A DNA stretch of 16,046 nt from Oscillospiraceae bacterium (GCA_900768245.1 CAAGCE010000059.1:1-16046), one strand, 5' to 3'. Positions 6,615-13,856 are shown, counted from the first letter of the stretch. The notes: generated by a model from the letters alone, not told the origin. A program made the numbers and translations.

Positions 6615-6662
6615 AGAACAATAAAAAAAGCTGTTGCAAACGCAACAAAAATCTGCTATAAT
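6605..6662. promoter_or_regulatory. Divergent nrdD / Crp-family control region with 16-bp palindrome
   Basis: TGTTGC-AAAC-GCAACA (6632-6647) is a perfect 6-bp-arm palindrome. The regulator's own promoter is TTGCAA (6634-6639)-N17-TGCTATAAT (-10 at 6657-6662), so the palindrome covers its -35. On the minus strand TATAAT (6605-6610) has no good -35, and the palindrome centre is 41.5 bp before the expected nrdD start (about 6598). That is the classic class II activator position for Crp/Fnr proteins. This layout suggests the regulator activates nrdDG and represses itself. Binding is inferred. Confidence 0.6.
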
Positions 6663-6714
6663 TCTATATGTTGTGTTGTACATTTTATAATCAATCAATA
6701 TATGGGGTGAATTT

Positions 6715-7362
6715 ATGGCTGATTTTTACTCAGAAAAAAAGCCCGATACTGCAGTATTACAGGCTTTTATACTAAAAAACAAGCTTCCTATACGAGATTT
6801 CGGAAACCGTGAGGTCATACTCAGCGAAACTGACAGCGCCGATACATTCTGCATAATTTTAAGCGGCGGGGCTTTTCTTTCGGGAATAAACGAAAACGGC
6901 AAAAGGAGCATAATTGATTTTTTTGCGGCAGGCGATATTGCCGGACGTTTTATGTTCCCGCCCTCCTCAAAGACAAGCTACTTTTTCCTTAACTCAACAA
7001 AAAATGCCAGGGTCTGCTTCATAAGCTATGAACAGCTGCTGAAATACTGCAATGATGATGTCGCAGCCGCAAAAGAAATTATTTCCCACCTTATTTTCAG
7101 CACCTATACAAAGCAAAATACCCACAGCTATATTCTTGGACAGCGCACTCTTTCCGAAAAGCTTATGCTTTTCTTTGAAAACCTCAGCACAAAATGCGGC
7201 TCGGAAAGCTTTTCTCTGCCAATGAATTATACTAACCTTGCGGATTATCTCGCTGTTGACCGAAGTGCAATGATGCGTGAACTGAAAAAGCTCAACAGCA
7301 ACGGCATAATCAAGTCCGATAAACAAAAAATAACACTCCTGCACAAAATAAACAGAGAATGA
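6715..7362 (+). CDS. Crp/Fnr-family transcriptional regulator
   Basis: This 215-residue protein has an N-terminal cyclic-nucleotide-binding-like beta-roll (about 20-125, with SGGAFLSGINENGKR and FFAAGDIAG), a dimer helix, and a C-terminal winged helix. The recognition helix is LADYLAVDRSAMMRELKKL at about 176-194. It lacks the N-terminal cysteine cluster of true FNR, so an FNR-type iron-sulfur sensor is unlikely; its signal is unknown. The start follows GGGGTGA with normal spacing. It is divergent from nrdDG and their shared region holds a palindrome at an activator-like position, so it probably controls anaerobic deoxynucleotide supply. Which effector it senses, for example redox, nitric oxide or a nucleotide, cannot be read from the sequence. 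Confidence 0.85.
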   Translation: MADFYSEKKPDTAVLQAFILKNKLPIRDFGNREVILSETDSADTFCIILSGGAFLSGINENGKRSIIDFFAAGDIAGRFMFPPSSKTSYFFLNSTKNARVCFISYEQLLKYCNDDVAAAKEIISHLIFSTYTKQNTHSYILGQRTLSEKLMLFFENLSTKCGSESFSLPMNYTNLADYLAVDRSAMMRELKKLNSNGIIKSDKQKITLLHKINRE

Positions 7363-7448
7363 TCACAAAGCCGTCACATGATAACAAATTGTTTTTGTTT
7401 GATTTGCAAAAATATTTACAGATACCTCTTTTTATTTTTATCCATTTA

Positions 7449-7457
7449 TGATATAAT
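7449..7457 (+). promoter_or_regulatory. Extended -10 promoter before the sensor-GGDEF gene
   Basis: TG-A-TATAAT is an extended -10 without a clear -35. It would give a leader of about 100 bases that contains an inverted repeat (GCAGAC 7464-7469 / GTCTGC 7522-7527). I looked for and did not find the cyclic-di-GMP riboswitch consensus in this leader. Confidence 0.5.
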
Positions 7458-7562
7458 GTGGTTGCAGACTAAAAATGACATTTTTTATAATTAAAGTCGG
7501 TCGACATTTTATATTTAAAGGTCTGCGGCTGTAAATTCAGCTGCATATTCAGGAGAATTTTT

Positions 7563-9830
7563 ATGGCAGAAAGAAGATACAATATCGGGTTGCTTGTCGC
7601 AAATCTGAACGACCCGTTTTCAAATGAGATTTCCAAAGGAGCAATGCTCGCTGCGGAGAAGCTTGATACAAATTTAATAATTGTTCCGGGCAAGTATATT
7701 GATGTTGATATTGACGGCGGTCATACCGATACGACATATGAATATCAGTATAATGCGCTGTTTTCACACGTTGCCTCGGGAAACCTCGATTATCTTGTTG
7801 TTTGTATAGGTACAATTGCATATACGAGTACCAATGAGCGCAAGCGCCGTCTTCTGGAGCTTCTCGGAGATACTCCTATCCTCTGCGTTTGTTCTCATAT
7901 CGACGGATATGATTACATACAGTATAATAATACAAACGGTATAATTGAAGCTGTTGATTACCTTGTTAATCAGTCAAAACGTCAGAATATAGCTATGCTT
8001 TCGGGAAACCCTTATAATATCGAATGTGCTGAAAGACTTGCCGCATATAAGACCGCTATTGAAAAAAACGGCTTAGTGTTCAGAGAAAGTCTTGTTTCGG
8101 AATGTGACCTTTCAGACCAATGTCAGGACGCTGTTAATAAGCTTCTTGACGCAAATCCCGATATTGATGCCATACTCTGCGTAAATGACGCTATTGCTTC
8201 TGCTGTCTACAGTGTTCTTCACGAAAGAAATATAAGTATCGGACGTGATATTGCCGTTATAGGCTTTGACGACCTGCCATTTGCCGCTAAAATGGAGCCG
8301 CCCCTTGCCTCTGTCCGTGCCGATGCAGCAACGCTTGGCTATCATGCAATGGAAAGAGCCGTAAACACTCTTAACGGCAAAATTGATGATAAGCATGAAA
8401 TTGAAACCGCATTTATCCCCCGTCAGTCCTGCGGTACACTGATCTCAGCTCCGGAGGAAATTTTCACAGGAAATGAATCGCAGATAATCACGGGCATTTT
8501 AAATTACGTTTTCAATAAACCTGCTCAGAATGCAGTTTATGAAAGATTTTCACACTTCATATTCGGTGCTGTTGCAAATATGAAATCACGTTTCATTGAC
8601 CGTGCTGCTTCCGAAGACGATATGTATTACATCATTTCGCAGATCGACAAGTTCTTTATCACCGATCAGAATATGATGGATCCTATCCTAAGAATATTTA
8701 CTATAATCGACAATATATACGACTGGCTCTATTCAAAAACACCTGAATACAACCGTGGCTATGTAAGAAAGATATACGAATTCTTCTACCGCCGCATTAC
8801 AAATTACGCTCTCTATCGCTGTCAGGCTATTGAGGATAAGCATACCGAGAAAAATCACCTTGCAAACATTGCAATAAGAGATACTCTTATGTTTGACAGC
8901 AACACCAAATACAGCTATGCTGCCATTCTGAGAAAAATGCACTATATGGACGTTGATACAAGCTATCTTTATATTTTCAATGAGCCTGTGCTTTATAAAA
9001 AAGGCGACATTTTCCCGAGAGATTCAGACTGGTACTTTAAATCCTATCAGTACGGTTCCGATATTTTTACCGTTCCCGAAAATGAGCAGCATATCACTTC
9101 AAAAGAGCTTTTCAATAATAAATATCTGCCTGAGGGACGGCGTTACACCCTTATTATGACGGATATTTATTCAACGGAATATCAGTACGGCATAGCCTTA
9201 TGCGAACCACGCTCCACCGACTTTTTCTCCAATTATGAGCTTCTCACATATCAGCTCAGTGCTGCGGTAAAAATGATAGCTCTGCTCACCCGACAGGAAA
9301 AAATGCTGACCGAGCTTCATTCCCATAACCTTGCACTTGAAAATATGACAAAGCTTGATGAACTGACGGGAATTTACAACAGACGAGGCTTCTATTTCGT
9401 TGCAAACAAGCTTGTAAATCACCCTGACAACAAGGATAAACAGCTCACTATTGCTTATGCCGATATGGATAATCTTAAAATGGTAAACGACCGCTATGGT
9501 CACATTGAGGGAGATTTCTCCATAAGAGCCCTTGCAAACTGTCTTACCGAGCTTTTTGCCGGAGAGTCATCTATCGTGGGACGTGTAGGCGGCGACGAAT
9601 ATGCAGTTATTGCAATGACCGATGAAGTCGGCTCAAAGGACGAGCTTACAAAGCGAAAGGAAGAGCTTATTGCAAATCTTAACAAAAATGCCGAAAAGCC
9701 GTATAAAATAAATATGTCTGTCGGTATTTACGAATGCAAGTGCGAAAACATATATGATATAAAGGACGCACTTGACAAGGCCGATGACCTGCTCTATGCC
9801 GTAAAGCGTAACAGAAAAAAAGAAATATAG
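7563..9830 (+). CDS. Soluble LacI-type sensor fused to a GGDEF diguanylate cyclase
   Basis: This 755-residue protein has no signal peptide or membrane segment. Residues about 5-295 match the ligand-binding (periplasmic-binding-like) half of LacI/GalR regulators: YNIGLLVANLNDPFSNEI near the start, and GRDIAVIGFDDLPFAAKMEPPLASVR at about 227-252. The DNA-binding headpiece is missing. A mainly helical and GAF-like middle region (about 300-590) links it to a GGDEF domain (about 595-755) with DELTGIYNRRGF, the metal-binding YADMDNLK, and GGDEY at 676-680. The active-site loop is therefore intact and should make cyclic di-GMP from GTP. The product-inhibition RxxD site is absent: GESS stands at that position. 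It probably turns a cytoplasmic sugar or metabolite signal into cyclic di-GMP. AGGAGA lies seven bases before the ATG. It is monocistronic, with a strong terminator after it. Confidence 0.87.
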   Translation: MAERRYNIGLLVANLNDPFSNEISKGAMLAAEKLDTNLIIVPGKYIDVDIDGGHTDTTYEYQYNALFSHVASGNLDYLVVCIGTIAYTSTNERKRRLLELLGDTPILCVCSHIDGYDYIQYNNTNGIIEAVDYLVNQSKRQNIAMLSGNPYNIECAERLAAYKTAIEKNGLVFRESLVSECDLSDQCQDAVNKLLDANPDIDAILCVNDAIASAVYSVLHERNISIGRDIAVIGFDDLPFAAKMEPPLASVRADAATLGYHAMERAVNTLNGKIDDKHEIETAFIPRQSCGTLISAPEEIFTGNESQIITGILNYVFNKPAQNAVYERFSHFIFGAVANMKSRFIDRAASEDDMYYIISQIDKFFITDQNMMDPILRIFTIIDNIYDWLYSKTPEYNRGYVRKIYEFFYRRITNYALYRCQAIEDKHTEKNHLANIAIRDTLMFDSNTKYSYAAILRKMHYMDVDTSYLYIFNEPVLYKKGDIFPRDSDWYFKSYQYGSDIFTVPENEQHITSKELFNNKYLPEGRRYTLIMTDIYSTEYQYGIALCEPRSTDFFSNYELLTYQLSAAVKMIALLTRQEKMLTELHSHNLALENMTKLDELTGIYNRRGFYFVANKLVNHPDNKDKQLTIAYADMDNLKMVNDRYGHIEGDFSIRALANCLTELFAGESSIVGRVGGDEYAVIAMTDEVGSKDELTKRKEELIANLNKNAEKPYKINMSVGIYECKCENIYDIKDALDKADDLLYAVKRNRKKEI

Positions 9831-9837
9831 CCAAACA

Positions 9838-9878
9838 AAAAGCCTGCCGCAGTTATTCCGACTGCGGCAGGAGCTTTT
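9838..9878 (+). terminator. Intrinsic terminator after the sensor-GGDEF gene
   Basis: CCTGCCGCAGT (9843-9853) pairs with ACTGCGGCAGG (9861-9871) and is flanked by AAAAG and AGCTTTT, giving a GC-rich 11-bp stem with a short T-tract. It lies directly after the stop codon. The next 185 bp (9879-10060) show no gene or clear signal. Confidence 0.88.
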
Positions 9879-10060
9879 ATCTGAACAGGGTGCATTGACC
9901 GCTGTTTCTGTAATATTAGATAAGTGCTTCATCTGCCCTGCCAAATGCTTTTTTGCCTAACTGTGACCTGCAGACCCGATTATCCCGAATATCGGCTCCT
10001 GCTATTTTTTCCGGCTGAAATAAATTTCTGCAGATCATTTATTTTATGATGAATTTAGAA

Positions 10061-10089
10061 TTGAAATTTTTCTTTATGTATGGTAAGAT
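10061..10089 (+). promoter_or_regulatory. Sigma-A promoter of the pRiA4b-like gene
   Basis: TTGAAA (10061-10066) and TAAGAT (10084-10089) are spaced by 17 bp, 25 bp before the start codon. AAGGAGTGA is the ribosome site. Confidence 0.65.
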
Positions 10090-10113
10090 ATAAAAAACAG
10101 AAGGAGTGATATT

Positions 10114-10725
10114 ATGCCTGCACAGATATATACATTTGAAATAGTCTATGCCGACTGTGAAAATAAATTATGGAGAACAGCAGAAGTATCGTCAAATTAC
10201 ACACTTGCAAAGCTTGGATATATGGTACTTGCAACCTTTGATACTATGGCTTATCATTTATTTTCAATGAAATTCAAAGATATTGAATATGTACTTACTC
10301 AGGAAGATATAGACGAAGAAGTTTATTCATTCAAAACGTTTAAAGCACTAAAAACAAAACGTGCACTTCTTAATAAAACAAAGCTTTCAGACCTTAAATT
10401 TAACACCGGAGATATTATTGAAATGACATATGATTTCGGATGCGATCAGCTGTTTACGATCAAATTCACAGCAGCAAGGGATATGCCCAAAGGTCATGGT
10501 ACAAAATATCCGAAAATAATTGACGGTGCCGGACACGGTATACTTGATGATGTACCGACCTCTGAACTTCTTGAAATAATCCATCAGACCGAAGCCGGCA
10601 ATCCGCCTGATATAATTTATCCATATGAAACGAATAATCATTGGAATTTTGAACATTATGATGTGGTCATAGATAATATGAGGTTAAAATACAGCATTGA
10701 AGATATTCAGGAAGGCTATGAGTGA
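10114..10725 (+). CDS. Plasmid pRiA4b ORF-3-like family protein
   Basis: This 203-residue protein has the motif signature of the pRiA4b ORF-3 family. The start is a beta-strand (YTFEIVYADCENKLWRTAEV), then LAKLGYMVLATFDTMAYHLFSM, and later MTYDFGCDQLFTIKFTA, the equivalent of the family's YDFGDxWxH block. Only part of that block is conserved here: Asp is followed by Gln-Leu-Phe instead of Trp-x-His. The biochemical role of the family is not established. The gene has its own promoter and a clear AAGGAGTGA ribosome site. Its end overlaps the start of the following broken acetyltransferase gene (ATG at 10718 lies before its TGA at 10723), so the two probably formed an operon. Its codons look AT-rich like the accessory genes downstream. 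Confidence 0.7.
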   Translation: MPAQIYTFEIVYADCENKLWRTAEVSSNYTLAKLGYMVLATFDTMAYHLFSMKFKDIEYVLTQEDIDEEVYSFKTFKALKTKRALLNKTKLSDLKFNTGDIIEMTYDFGCDQLFTIKFTAARDMPKGHGTKYPKIIDGAGHGILDDVPTSELLEIIHQTEAGNPPDIIYPYETNNHWNFEHYDVVIDNMRLKYSIEDIQEGYE

Positions 10726-11184
10726 TATGAATGATCTTCATCAGACCTATAATTTTATGATAAGAAAATTCAAAGAAACCGATTTGACAGATATTATGCA
10801 GCTATGGCTGAAAGCAAATATTGAAGTGCATAATTTTATCCCGACGGAATATTGGACAGATAATTATGATACAGTAAAAGCTGTGCTCCCTCTTGCAGAA
10901 GTATATGTATACGAAAACGACAATACAAAGCAGATAAACGGATTTATAGGCTTGAATGAAAATTACATTGAGGGAATTTTCGTCGAAAAATCTATGCGTT
11001 CCAAGGGCATCGGAAAACAGCTGCTTGACTTTGCAAAACGCATTAAATCAAAGCTTATTTTAAATGTTTATCAAAAAACACCGGAGCTGTAAGTTTTTAC
11101 CGCCGGGAGGATTTTGTTATCCAATCGGAAAGTATTGATGACAATACCAATGAAAAAGAGTTCCTTATGACTTGGTGCAAATAA
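10718..11184 (+). pseudogene. GNAT acetyltransferase broken by a one-base frameshift
   Basis: The N-terminal part reads as a GNAT N-acetyltransferase (MIRKFKETDLTDIMQLW, then EGIFVEKSMRSKGIGKQLL with the RxxGxG acetyl-CoA loop). It stops at TAA (11090-11092) after about 124 residues. From a run of six A residues at about 11073-11078, a shift of one base restores the expected end: NTGAVSFYRREDFVIQSE... through FLMTWCK to a stop at 11182-11184. This C-terminal half is typical of the family, so the gene was full length, about 155 residues. The break could be a real deletion of one A, a sequencing error in a homopolymer, or a slippage site. The start at 10718 overlaps the previous gene; the next ATG at 10727 is also possible. 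Confidence 0.8.
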
Positions 11185-11211
11185 AAATACTATAAACAGG
11201 AGAACGTTAAA

Positions 11212-11661
11212 ATGCGTTTTGTTATCCAAAGGGTAAAAAATTCAAAAGTGACCGTAAATAATGAGGTCATAGGACAGATAGGCAAAGGCTTTATGGTGCT
11301 TATCGGCATTTCAAATGACGATACCACCGAAACTGCGGATAAAATGCTCCGCAAGCTGCTGAATATGCGCATATTTGAAGATGAAAACGGAAAAACAAAT
11401 CTCGGTCTGAAGGACGTGAACGGTGAATTGCTTCTCATATCACAGTTTACGCTTTATGCAGACTGCCGAAAGGGCAACAGACCGTCGTTCATCAATGCAG
11501 GTACGCCCGATATGGCTAAGGCATTGTATGAATACATAATTGAAAAATGCAAAGAGAGCGTTGAAGTTGTTGAGCAGGGCGAATTCGGAGCAGATATGAA
11601 GGTAGAGCTTCTCAATGACGGTCCGTTTACAATATTCCTTGACAGCAATGACCTTGCGTGA
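11212..11661 (+). CDS. dtd: D-aminoacyl-tRNA deacylase
   Basis: This 149-residue enzyme removes D-amino acids wrongly attached to tRNA and so protects translation. It begins MRFVIQRVKNSKVTV. Its active site is the SQFTLYADCRKGNRPSF block at about residues 78-94, together with the C-terminal NDGPFTI loop, which crosses into the partner subunit and carries the Gly-cis-Pro selectivity element. The length is normal. AGGAGAA lies ten bases before the ATG. It follows the broken acetyltransferase by 27 bp and may be read from the same promoter. It is the last housekeeping-type gene before the cassette-like array. Confidence 0.95.
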   Translation: MRFVIQRVKNSKVTVNNEVIGQIGKGFMVLIGISNDDTTETADKMLRKLLNMRIFEDENGKTNLGLKDVNGELLLISQFTLYADCRKGNRPSFINAGTPDMAKALYEYIIEKCKESVEVVEQGEFGADMKVELLNDGPFTIFLDSNDLA

Positions 11662-11684
11662 GTGGGATATTTTGATATTTATTG

Positions 11685-11702
11685 CCATATAAATCGGAAT
11701 TT
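11685..11702 (+). repeat. Possible decayed right end of the repeat at the array start
   Basis: The sequence GCCATATAAATCGGAATTTT here shares AAATCGGAATT with the right end of the full repeat at 12474-12496. It lies between dtd and the first cassette-like acetyltransferase, where a boundary would be expected. Only about 11 bp match well, so chance is possible. Confidence 0.3.
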
Positions 11703-11801
11703 TCAGATTTGACAAAGGCTTCAAATAAAGAATATCCAAAGTTTATTTTAGGTCAGTTATCCGAATTGGAGAAAATTACTTTCAGAAAAGGGGGACATTT
11801 A

Positions 11802-12242
11802 ATGATCATCAGAAAAATGACATCAGATGACTATGATAATGTATATGCCTTATGGATGTCCTGTGTAGGAATGGGTTTAAATAACCTTGATGACTCAAAG
11901 GAAGGGATAGATAAATTCATTCAAAGAAATCCTGATACATGCCTTGTTGCTGAAAAGGATTCGGTAATTATAGGTGTTATTATGGTTGGAAATGACGGAA
12001 GACGCGGGTATATTTATCATACAGCAGTCCACCCTGATTTCAGAAAACAAGGAATTGCAAGCAGATTGGTTGACAGCGCCATGAGAGAATTATCCGCCTT
12101 GGGAATCAGCAAGGCTGCATTAGTAGTATTTGATAGGAATGATACGGGAAATTCATTTTGGGAGAGCCAAGGCTTTACAGTAAGAGATGATTTAGTGTAC
12201 CGAAACAAGGCATTGACTGAAATAATAAGAATAGATACTTAA
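11802..12242 (+). CDS. GNAT-family N-acetyltransferase
   Basis: This 146-residue single-domain GNAT enzyme starts at MIIRKMTSDDYDNVY. It has the acetyl-CoA motif HTAVHPDFRKQGIASRLV (RxxGxA loop) at about residues 71-88 and the late motif DRNDTGNSFWESQGF. It would move an acetyl group from acetyl-CoA to a small molecule or amine; the substrate is unknown. AAAGGGGG (11787-11794) sits seven bases before ATG 11802. An upstream open frame from 11682 is rejected as it has no ribosome site and leaves the family. The stop codon merges with the left end of the first full repeat. No own promoter is clear, so it may be read from the dtd transcript. Confidence 0.88.
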   Translation: MIIRKMTSDDYDNVYALWMSCVGMGLNNLDDSKEGIDKFIQRNPDTCLVAEKDSVIIGVIMVGNDGRRGYIYHTAVHPDFRKQGIASRLVDSAMRELSALGISKAALVVFDRNDTGNSFWESQGFTVRDDLVYRNKALTEIIRIDT

Positions 12243-12253
12243 AATTTAATTTG

Positions 12254-12472
12254 TCAGCTTATTGTCACAGCATTCATATCAGGTGCTGTGATTTTTTCTG
12301 AGAGTTGACAGTAATATGCCCGGAACAGCTGCCCCTCTGATGTGTTCAGGAAGCTTTTTAATGAGTTTTCTATCTCTTCTATATTTTTGCTTTTTAAGTT
12401 ATCAAATGCCTTTCTGCGAAGATATTTCTTGAATCTTTGTGATGAGTATGGTATGATCTGTTTAACGGGCAT
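12254..12472 (-). CDS. Unrecognised 72-residue frame inside repeat A (possibly a relic)
   Basis: This open frame fills repeat A on the strand opposite the cassette genes. It starts MPVKQIIPYSSQRFKKYL and continues with a basic, helical stretch (RRKAFDNLKSKNIEEIEN) and FLNTSEGQLFRAYYCQLS. I do not recognise the family. The start has no ribosome site. The frame remains open in repeat D for 37 codons, then ends after a deletion. In repeat B a CAG has become TAG at codon 5. Repeat C is more decayed. The two coding differences between A and D over the shared codons are synonymous, though too few to prove selection. It may be the 3' end of a gene from which the repeat arose. Whether it is translated today is doubtful. 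Confidence 0.3.
   Translation of the reverse strand: MPVKQIIPYSSQRFKKYLRRKAFDNLKSKNIEEIENSLKSFLNTSEGQLFRAYYCQLSEKITAPDMNAVTIS
12265..12297 (+). terminator. Terminator in repeat A
   Basis: TCACAGCA (12265-12272) pairs with TGCTGTGA (12284-12291), followed by six T residues. It ends the preceding GNAT gene. Confidence 0.8.
12429..12457 (+). promoter_or_regulatory. Promoter in repeat A
   Basis: TTGAAT-N17-TATGAT with an upstream TGG (extended -10) lies near the right end of the repeat and would drive the RimJ-like acetyltransferase. Confidence 0.75.
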
Positions 12473-12514
12473 AAACTGCTCGGCAAATCGGAATTAAATG
12501 TAAGGGGTGAGAAT

Positions 12515-13120
12515 ATGAATGCTCATTTCAGAATAAACGGAAAAGTTATTGAAACAGAAAGACTCATTCTTAGAGCATTTAAGCAAACAGATCTGGAATC
12601 TTTTTATGAATATGCGTCCGTCGAAGGCGTTGGTGAGATGGCAGGCTGGAAACATCATGAAAGTATAGATGAATCTCAGGAAATTATGAATTCATTTATC
12701 AATAATGATAAAGTATTTGCAATTTGCTTGAAAGAAAATAATAAAGTCATCGGTTCAATCGGCATAGAAAAATATGGACTGGAAGATGCCTTAACAGAAT
12801 TCAAAAATTACCGTGGCAGAGAATTGGGTTATGTTTTAAGCAAAGATTATTGGGGAAAAGGACTTATGCCCGAAGCTGTAAATGCTGTTATAGAGTATTT
12901 GTTTAATGAACTGGATTATGATTTTCTGCTTTGCGGTTATTATAACTTTAACGAACGCTCTAAACGAGTTCAGACAAAATGCGGCTTTATACCTTATCGT
13001 TCTTTGACTATGACAACACAAATGGGGACAAAAGAACAAGGCACTTTAATGCTGCTAATGAATCCAAACAAAAATATCAAATTAGATTTTTCTCATCGGG
13101 AAACCTTGATCTTTAAGTAA
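12515..13120 (+). CDS. RimJ/RimL-type GNAT acetyltransferase
   Basis: This 201-residue protein has the order typical of RimJ/RimL-type acetyltransferases. ETERLILRAFKQTDLESFYEYAS is at about 13-35, VIGSIGIEKYG at about 82-92, and then RELGYVLSKDYWGKGLMPEAV with the acetyl-CoA loop (YWGKG). LCGYYNFNERSKRVQTKCGF matches the usual N..S..V..K.GF end motif. It acetylates a protein N-terminus or a small molecule; the substrate is unknown. The start is fixed by AAGGGGTGAG, seven bases upstream. The gene lies in one cassette, between repeats A and B, and has its own promoter and terminator in them. The C-terminal tail past about 180 is unlike the family and may have been gained. Confidence 0.88.
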   Translation: MNAHFRINGKVIETERLILRAFKQTDLESFYEYASVEGVGEMAGWKHHESIDESQEIMNSFINNDKVFAICLKENNKVIGSIGIEKYGLEDALTEFKNYRGRELGYVLSKDYWGKGLMPEAVNAVIEYLFNELDYDFLLCGYYNFNERSKRVQTKCGFIPYRSLTMTTQMGTKEQGTLMLLMNPNKNIKLDFSHRETLIFK

Positions 13121-13152
13121 ATGTAAAATTCCAATTTATCGGATAGTTCAAA

Positions 13153-13185
13153 AACACAGCACTTTAACGAGTGCTGTGTTTTTTT
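13153..13185 (+). terminator. Terminator in repeat B
   Basis: AACACAGCACT and AGTGCTGTGTT form an 11-bp stem (13153-13163 / 13170-13180), followed by a T-tract to 13185. The arms differ from copies C-E (AATCACAGCAC) by paired changes (AAC/GTT), so the stem is preserved. Confidence 0.88.
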
Positions 13186-13302
13186 GAGCGTTGACGGTAA
13201 TATTCCCGTAACGGCTGCTGCCTCTGATGTGTTCAGAAAGCTTCTATCTCTTCTATATTTTTGCTTTTCAAATTATCAAATACCTTTCTGCGAAGATATT
13301 CC

Positions 13303-13331
13303 TTGAATCTTTGTGGTGAGTATGGTATAAT
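13303..13331 (+). promoter_or_regulatory. Promoter in repeat B
   Basis: TTGAAT (13303-13308), 17-bp spacer, TGG-TATAAT (-10 at 13326-13331). It would drive the small membrane protein gene from about 13338. Confidence 0.82.
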
Positions 13332-13381
13332 CTATTTAACGGGCATAAACTGCTCGGCAAATCGGGATTTATGGTGACATT

Positions 13382-13675
13382 ATGAAAAAAACAATTGTTA
13401 AGCTGATACTTTCATTTACAGCTTTTTTAGCCGCTAATATGTGGCTTATGTTTAAAGCAGCTGCTAAAGGCAGTGCTGACTATTTCTTCTCTCCAGTAGT
13501 AGAGGAAACCATTTTATTTATCCTTTTACAGCTATTTGTCATAGTCATTTACTTTATTCGTCCTCTCACAACAAAAAGGTCACAGTTAATCTATTGGTGT
13601 GTTTCTGAAGCGTTTGTTCTTATTACTGTTTTCTTTTGGGGGATATTTATTGTTGGACCTATATGGCTTCAATAA
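13382..13675 (+). CDS. Small membrane protein, unknown function
   Basis: This 97-residue protein is not recognised. It has three predicted membrane segments: about 5-27 (IVKLILSFTAFLAANMWLMF), 41-60 (ETILFILLQLFVIVIYFI) and 72-94 (YWCVSEAFVLITVFFWGIFI). A short basic loop (RPLTTKRSQ) lies between the second and third. No catalytic motif is visible. The ribosome site before its ATG is weak (GGTGA). It sits alone between repeats B and C with the repeat-supplied promoter and terminator. Such small membrane proteins are frequent in cassette-type accessory regions, but nothing here shows a role. Confidence 0.65.
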   Translation: MKKTIVKLILSFTAFLAANMWLMFKAAAKGSADYFFSPVVEETILFILLQLFVIVIYFIRPLTTKRSQLIYWCVSEAFVLITVFFWGIFIVGPIWLQ

Positions 13676-13704
13676 TATAAATTCCAATTTATCGAGCAGT
13701 TCAT

Positions 13705-13738
13705 AATCACAGCACTTTACTGGGTGCTGTGATTTTTT
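13705..13738 (+). terminator. Terminator in repeat C
   Basis: AATCACAGCAC (13705-13715) and GTGCTGTGATT (13724-13734) form an 11-bp stem, followed by T residues. Confidence 0.88.
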
Positions 13739-13827
13739 GAACGTTGACGGTAATATGTCTGACGCCTTTGATGTGTTCAGAAAGCTCGCTTTTCAAGTTA
13801 TCAAATGCCTTTCTATGGAAATATTTC

Positions 13828-13856
13828 TTGAATTTTGAACTCTTGTATGATATAAT
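13828..13856 (+). promoter_or_regulatory. Promoter in repeat C
   Basis: TTGAAT (13828-13833), 17 bp, TGA-TATAAT (-10 at 13851-13856). The hexamers are kept although the spacer sequence has changed, which suggests selection on promoter activity. Confidence 0.82.

Larger units (their letters stand above)
12241..12496 (+). repeat. Array repeat A (256 bp, most divergent, longest)
   Basis: The left end AAAATTTAATTTGTCAGC is degenerate. The right end AACTGCTCGGCAAATCGG (12474-12491, continuing to 12496) is well conserved. The middle matches the other copies but keeps about 11 extra bases (around 12355-12366). It carries a terminator (12265-12297) and a promoter (12429-12457), and is the only copy with a complete 72-codon minus-strand frame, suggesting it is closest to the ancestral form. 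Confidence 0.85.
13126..13370 (+). repeat. Array repeat B (245 bp)
   Basis: The left end begins AAATTCCAATTTATCGGA and the right end runs AACTGCTCGGCAAATCGGG to 13370. The two ends are imperfect inverted copies over about 23 bp. The length is identical to repeat D. Its internal terminator is at 13153-13185 and its promoter at 13303-13331. The left end begins five bases after the previous stop codon. Confidence 0.9.

Noticed and set aside
6715..7362. True FNR oxygen sensor
   Set aside because: The N-terminal cysteine cluster needed for an FNR-type iron-sulfur centre is absent.
7458..7562. Cyclic-di-GMP riboswitch in the leader of the GGDEF gene
   Set aside because: No GEMM-type conserved core was seen; only a short GCAGAC/GTCTGC inverted repeat is present.
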